A stretch of 13,307 nt of DNA, taken from NCBI GenBank assembly GCA_964589375.1, contig CAZPSA010000035.1, positions 1 through 13,307 of the forward strand. Reading direction: 5' to 3'. Both the position numbers and the translations under genes were made by a program. Source of the stretch: CAG-533 sp964589375 (GTDB taxonomy: Bacteria > Bacillota_I > Bacilli_A > RF39 > UBA660). How positions within the stretch are numbered: the first letter of the stretch is position 1; every line of letters begins with the position of its first letter. Below the pieces are notes generated by a model. The model had not been told where the DNA came from, made no database searches, and was given only the letters and a program-made list of their open reading frames with translations. Positions 11,988 through 13,307 of this stretch are shown one piece after another.

Positions 11988-12464
11988 ATTAATAATATAG
12001 GTGAGGTGCTGAAAAGTACTAGAGAATCTTCAGGGGTAAGTATAGAAGAAGTCAGCAAAGATTTAAATATTCCAATAATATCTTTAACTCAAATTGAAGA
12101 AGGGAACATGGGAGCCTTTAAAGATATATTTGAATTAAAAAAATATATAACTGATTATGCCAAATATTTAGGATTAAATAGTGATGAAGTAATCGATGAA
12201 TTTAACGAATACTTATTTGAAAAAACAAGTAAAATTCCTTATACTGAGATTAAACAAGCTGCCATAGAAACTAGAAAAGCTGAAGAACATGAAGAACGGA
12301 TTGCATCACCATATACTAAATTTGTAACAATTGAAAATAATAAGCATTTTATATTAACTATTATTATAGTCATTATTTTAGTTATTTTGGCAATTATTTG
12401 GAGTATTAAACAAATAACTATTGGGAATATGACAACAAATATATTGGAGTATTTTAATAAATAA
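11988..12464 (+). CDS. rodZ: Short RodZ-like helix-turn-helix membrane protein, probable ATT start
   Basis: 158 aa if translation begins at ATT 11988. Residues about 3-72 are an HTH_25-type domain (IGEVLKSTRESSGVSIEEVSKDLNIP...YAKYLGLNSDEVIDEF), a charged linker follows, and one membrane segment spans about 120-140 (FILTIIIVIILVILAIIWSI). RodZ links the MreB cytoskeleton to the cell-wall elongation complex through the cytosolic HTH domain. The position directly before pgsA matches B. subtilis ymfM(rodZ)-pgsA. It is much shorter than typical RodZ (about 300 residues): only 18 residues follow the membrane segment, so the extracellular beta domain is missing. The stop codon is read cleanly with no remnant beyond it, so this looks like a short form, not a frameshift. 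The pgsA ribosome site overlaps the stop. A membrane-bound transcription regulator is the alternative. Confidence 0.78.
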   Translation: MNNIGEVLKSTRESSGVSIEEVSKDLNIPIISLTQIEEGNMGAFKDIFELKKYITDYAKYLGLNSDEVIDEFNEYLFEKTSKIPYTEIKQAAIETRKAEEHEERIASPYTKFVTIENNKHFILTIIIVIILVILAIIWSIKQITIGNMTTNILEYFNK

Positions 12465-12473
12465 GGAGGATTT

Positions 12474-13070
12474 ATGAATTTACCAAATAAAATCACACTA
12501 GGAAGAATAGCACTTTCGGTTATTATTTTAATAATAATGTTATTCCCATTTTATGATGTGGGCTATGAATTTCCTAAATATTTAGTTATGGGAAAAATTA
12601 CTCTAGATTTAAAGTATATTATATGTGGTATCTTATTTATTATTGCTAGTGTAACAGATTTTCTTGATGGTAGTATTGCTCGTAAGCGTAACATTGTAAC
12701 TGATTTTGGCAAAGTAATGGACGCTATTGCTGATAAAATTCTTGTAAATGGAGTTTTAATTATTTTAGCTTGTGATGGAGTAATTCCAGTTTGTATTCCG
12801 GTAATTATAATTACTAGAGATACTGCAGTTGATTGTGTTAAAATGATAGCGGGTTCTAAAGGAAAAGTTGTAGCTGCCTCTATTTGGGGTAAGTTAAAGA
12901 CAATTTGTATGATGGTTGGTGTATCTTTAGTATTTTTTGCTAATTTACCTTTTGAACTATTAGGTGTAAGTTTAGGTTATTATTTGATTTTAGTAGCAAC
13001 TGTATTATCTATTTATTCTGGAATTCAGTATTTTATTTCGAATAAAGAATTTCTATTTAAAAAAATGTAA
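12474..13070 (+). CDS. pgsA: CDP-diacylglycerol--glycerol-3-phosphate 3-phosphatidyltransferase
   Basis: 198 aa, the usual length. It transfers a phosphatidyl group from CDP-diacylglycerol to glycerol-3-phosphate, making phosphatidylglycerol phosphate, the committed step to phosphatidylglycerol and cardiolipin. The CDP-alcohol phosphatidyltransferase motif is exact: Asp65-Gly66-x2-Ala69-Arg70-x8-Gly79-x3-Asp83-x3-Asp87. It begins MNLPNKITLGRIALS, typical for PgsA, and has about five or six membrane segments. AAGGAGG (12463-12469) lies 4 bases before the ATG and overlaps the rodZ stop, so the two are co-transcribed. Beyond it, cinA and recA, which follow in B. subtilis, are absent; a terminator and a new transcription unit come instead. 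Confidence 0.96.
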   Translation: MNLPNKITLGRIALSVIILIIMLFPFYDVGYEFPKYLVMGKITLDLKYIICGILFIIASVTDFLDGSIARKRNIVTDFGKVMDAIADKILVNGVLIILACDGVIPVCIPVIIITRDTAVDCVKMIAGSKGKVVAASIWGKLKTICMMVGVSLVFFANLPFELLGVSLGYYLILVATVLSIYSGIQYFISNKEFLFKKM

Positions 13071-13093
13071 TATTTAAAGTATTTAAAATGATT

Positions 13094-13167
13094 AAGTCTA
13101 TGATTAGTATCGTAGATTTTTTTATTGATTTTTAATATAACACCACGGTTAATATCATAGACTTTTT
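13094..13167. repeat. Distant 11-base inverted repeat competing with the pgsA terminator
   Basis: AAGTCTATGAT (13094-13104) and ATCATAGACTT (13154-13164) are perfect complements. The right arm is followed by T to 13167. The left arm is the same stretch used as the left arm of the terminator hairpin, so the two pairings exclude each other. Confidence 0.6.
13097..13123 (+). terminator. Intrinsic terminator after pgsA
   Basis: TCTATGAT (13097-13104) pairs with ATCGTAGA (13109-13116, one T-G pair) around loop TAGT, followed directly by T7 (13117-13123). Eight pairs. It ends the rodZ-pgsA unit. Confidence 0.8.
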
Positions 13168-13184
13168 AAGATGTAAAAATTAAC

Positions 13185-13212
13185 TTGACACGGGGGGGGT
13201 CATTTATATAAT
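13185..13212 (+). promoter_or_regulatory. Consensus promoter with a G8 tract in the spacer; candidate phase-variable promoter
   Basis: TTGACA (13185-13190) and TATAAT (13207-13212) are both exact consensus. The 16-base spacer begins C then eight consecutive G (13192-13199). Predicted start near 13219. Gain or loss of one G would change the spacing to 17 or 15, so slipped-strand mispairing could alter promoter strength. Being a promoter is well supported; switching is inference. Confidence 0.75.
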
Positions 13213-13246
13213 TAGATAGAAAATAGAATTATATAGGTGATGCGTT

Positions 13247-13307
13247 ATGAATAATAAGAATGTTAAGGTAATATTAATTTCTATCTTAGGAATACTTTTA
13301 GTCTTAA
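13247..13307 (+). CDS. N-terminus of a membrane or secreted protein (3' end outside the window)
   Basis: Only 20 codons are in the window, beginning MNNKNVKVILISILGILLVL. AGGTGA (13235-13240) lies 6 bases before the ATG. A short basic start followed by about 13 hydrophobic residues is a signal peptide or membrane anchor, so the product is exported or membrane-bound. Family and length cannot be told. It is driven by the promoter with the G8 spacer 35 bases upstream, so it is the gene whose expression may switch. Confidence 0.7.
   Translation, partial: MNNKNVKVILISILGILLVL

Noticed and set aside
1..13307. CRISPR array, insertion sequence or prophage genes
   Set aside because: No regularly spaced repeats, transposase or phage-type genes were found; the decayed ABC gene is the only sign of gene loss.

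Overview
The window is very AT-rich and densely packed, with AGGAGG-type ribosome binding sites and standard code 11 usage (TGG for Trp, TGA used as a stop at 11102-11104). Three things point to Bacillota, class Bacilli: gpsB directly followed by a Bacillus-type (type B) RNase P RNA, a RodZ-like gene directly upstream of pgsA (the B. subtilis ymfM-pgsA order), and CotF-like spore coat genes. My inference is an uncultured gut lineage near the Erysipelotrichia, RF39 or Mollicutes-related Bacilli. No rRNA or species-level marker is present.

Layout. 1-1214 is the 3' part of a secreted Gly-rich repeat protein. 1352-1963 is a membrane-anchored thioredoxin-like protein with its own promoter. 2001-2540 is 5-formyltetrahydrofolate cyclo-ligase. 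Convergent to it across a bidirectional terminator are two small overlapping coat-type genes on the minus strand (2583-3049). 3226-3732 is a DUF1003 membrane protein, followed by tRNA-Thr(CGT) and the wreck of an ABC-transporter ATPase (3880-4222). A strong promoter then opens the rpsO-pnp-alkD-like run (4402-7632), which ends in a bidirectional terminator facing a minus-strand VUT-like membrane protein (7648-8304). Two surface genes follow: a secreted protein with a sortase-like tail (8438-9259) and a membrane-anchored amidase (9392-11104). The last block is a 33-codon ORF, gpsB, rnpB, a short rodZ-like gene with a probable ATT start, and pgsA, closed by a terminator. The window ends in the first 20 codons of another membrane or secreted protein.

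Functional themes. One is core RNA metabolism: S15, PNPase and RNase P. Another is the envelope and division: GpsB, RodZ-like protein, PgsA, the amidase, and surface proteins of which one may be sortase-anchored.

The most notable signal is at 13185-13212. A consensus promoter (TTGACA, 16 bp, TATAAT) carries a run of eight G in its spacer, in DNA that otherwise has very few G runs. This is the architecture of a slipped-strand, phase-variable promoter, and it sits in front of a new envelope gene. Other points worth checking are the ATT start of the rodZ-like gene, the rnpB P1 helix built from the last codons of gpsB, the decayed ABC ATPase after the tRNA, and a pair of competing hairpins after pgsA.
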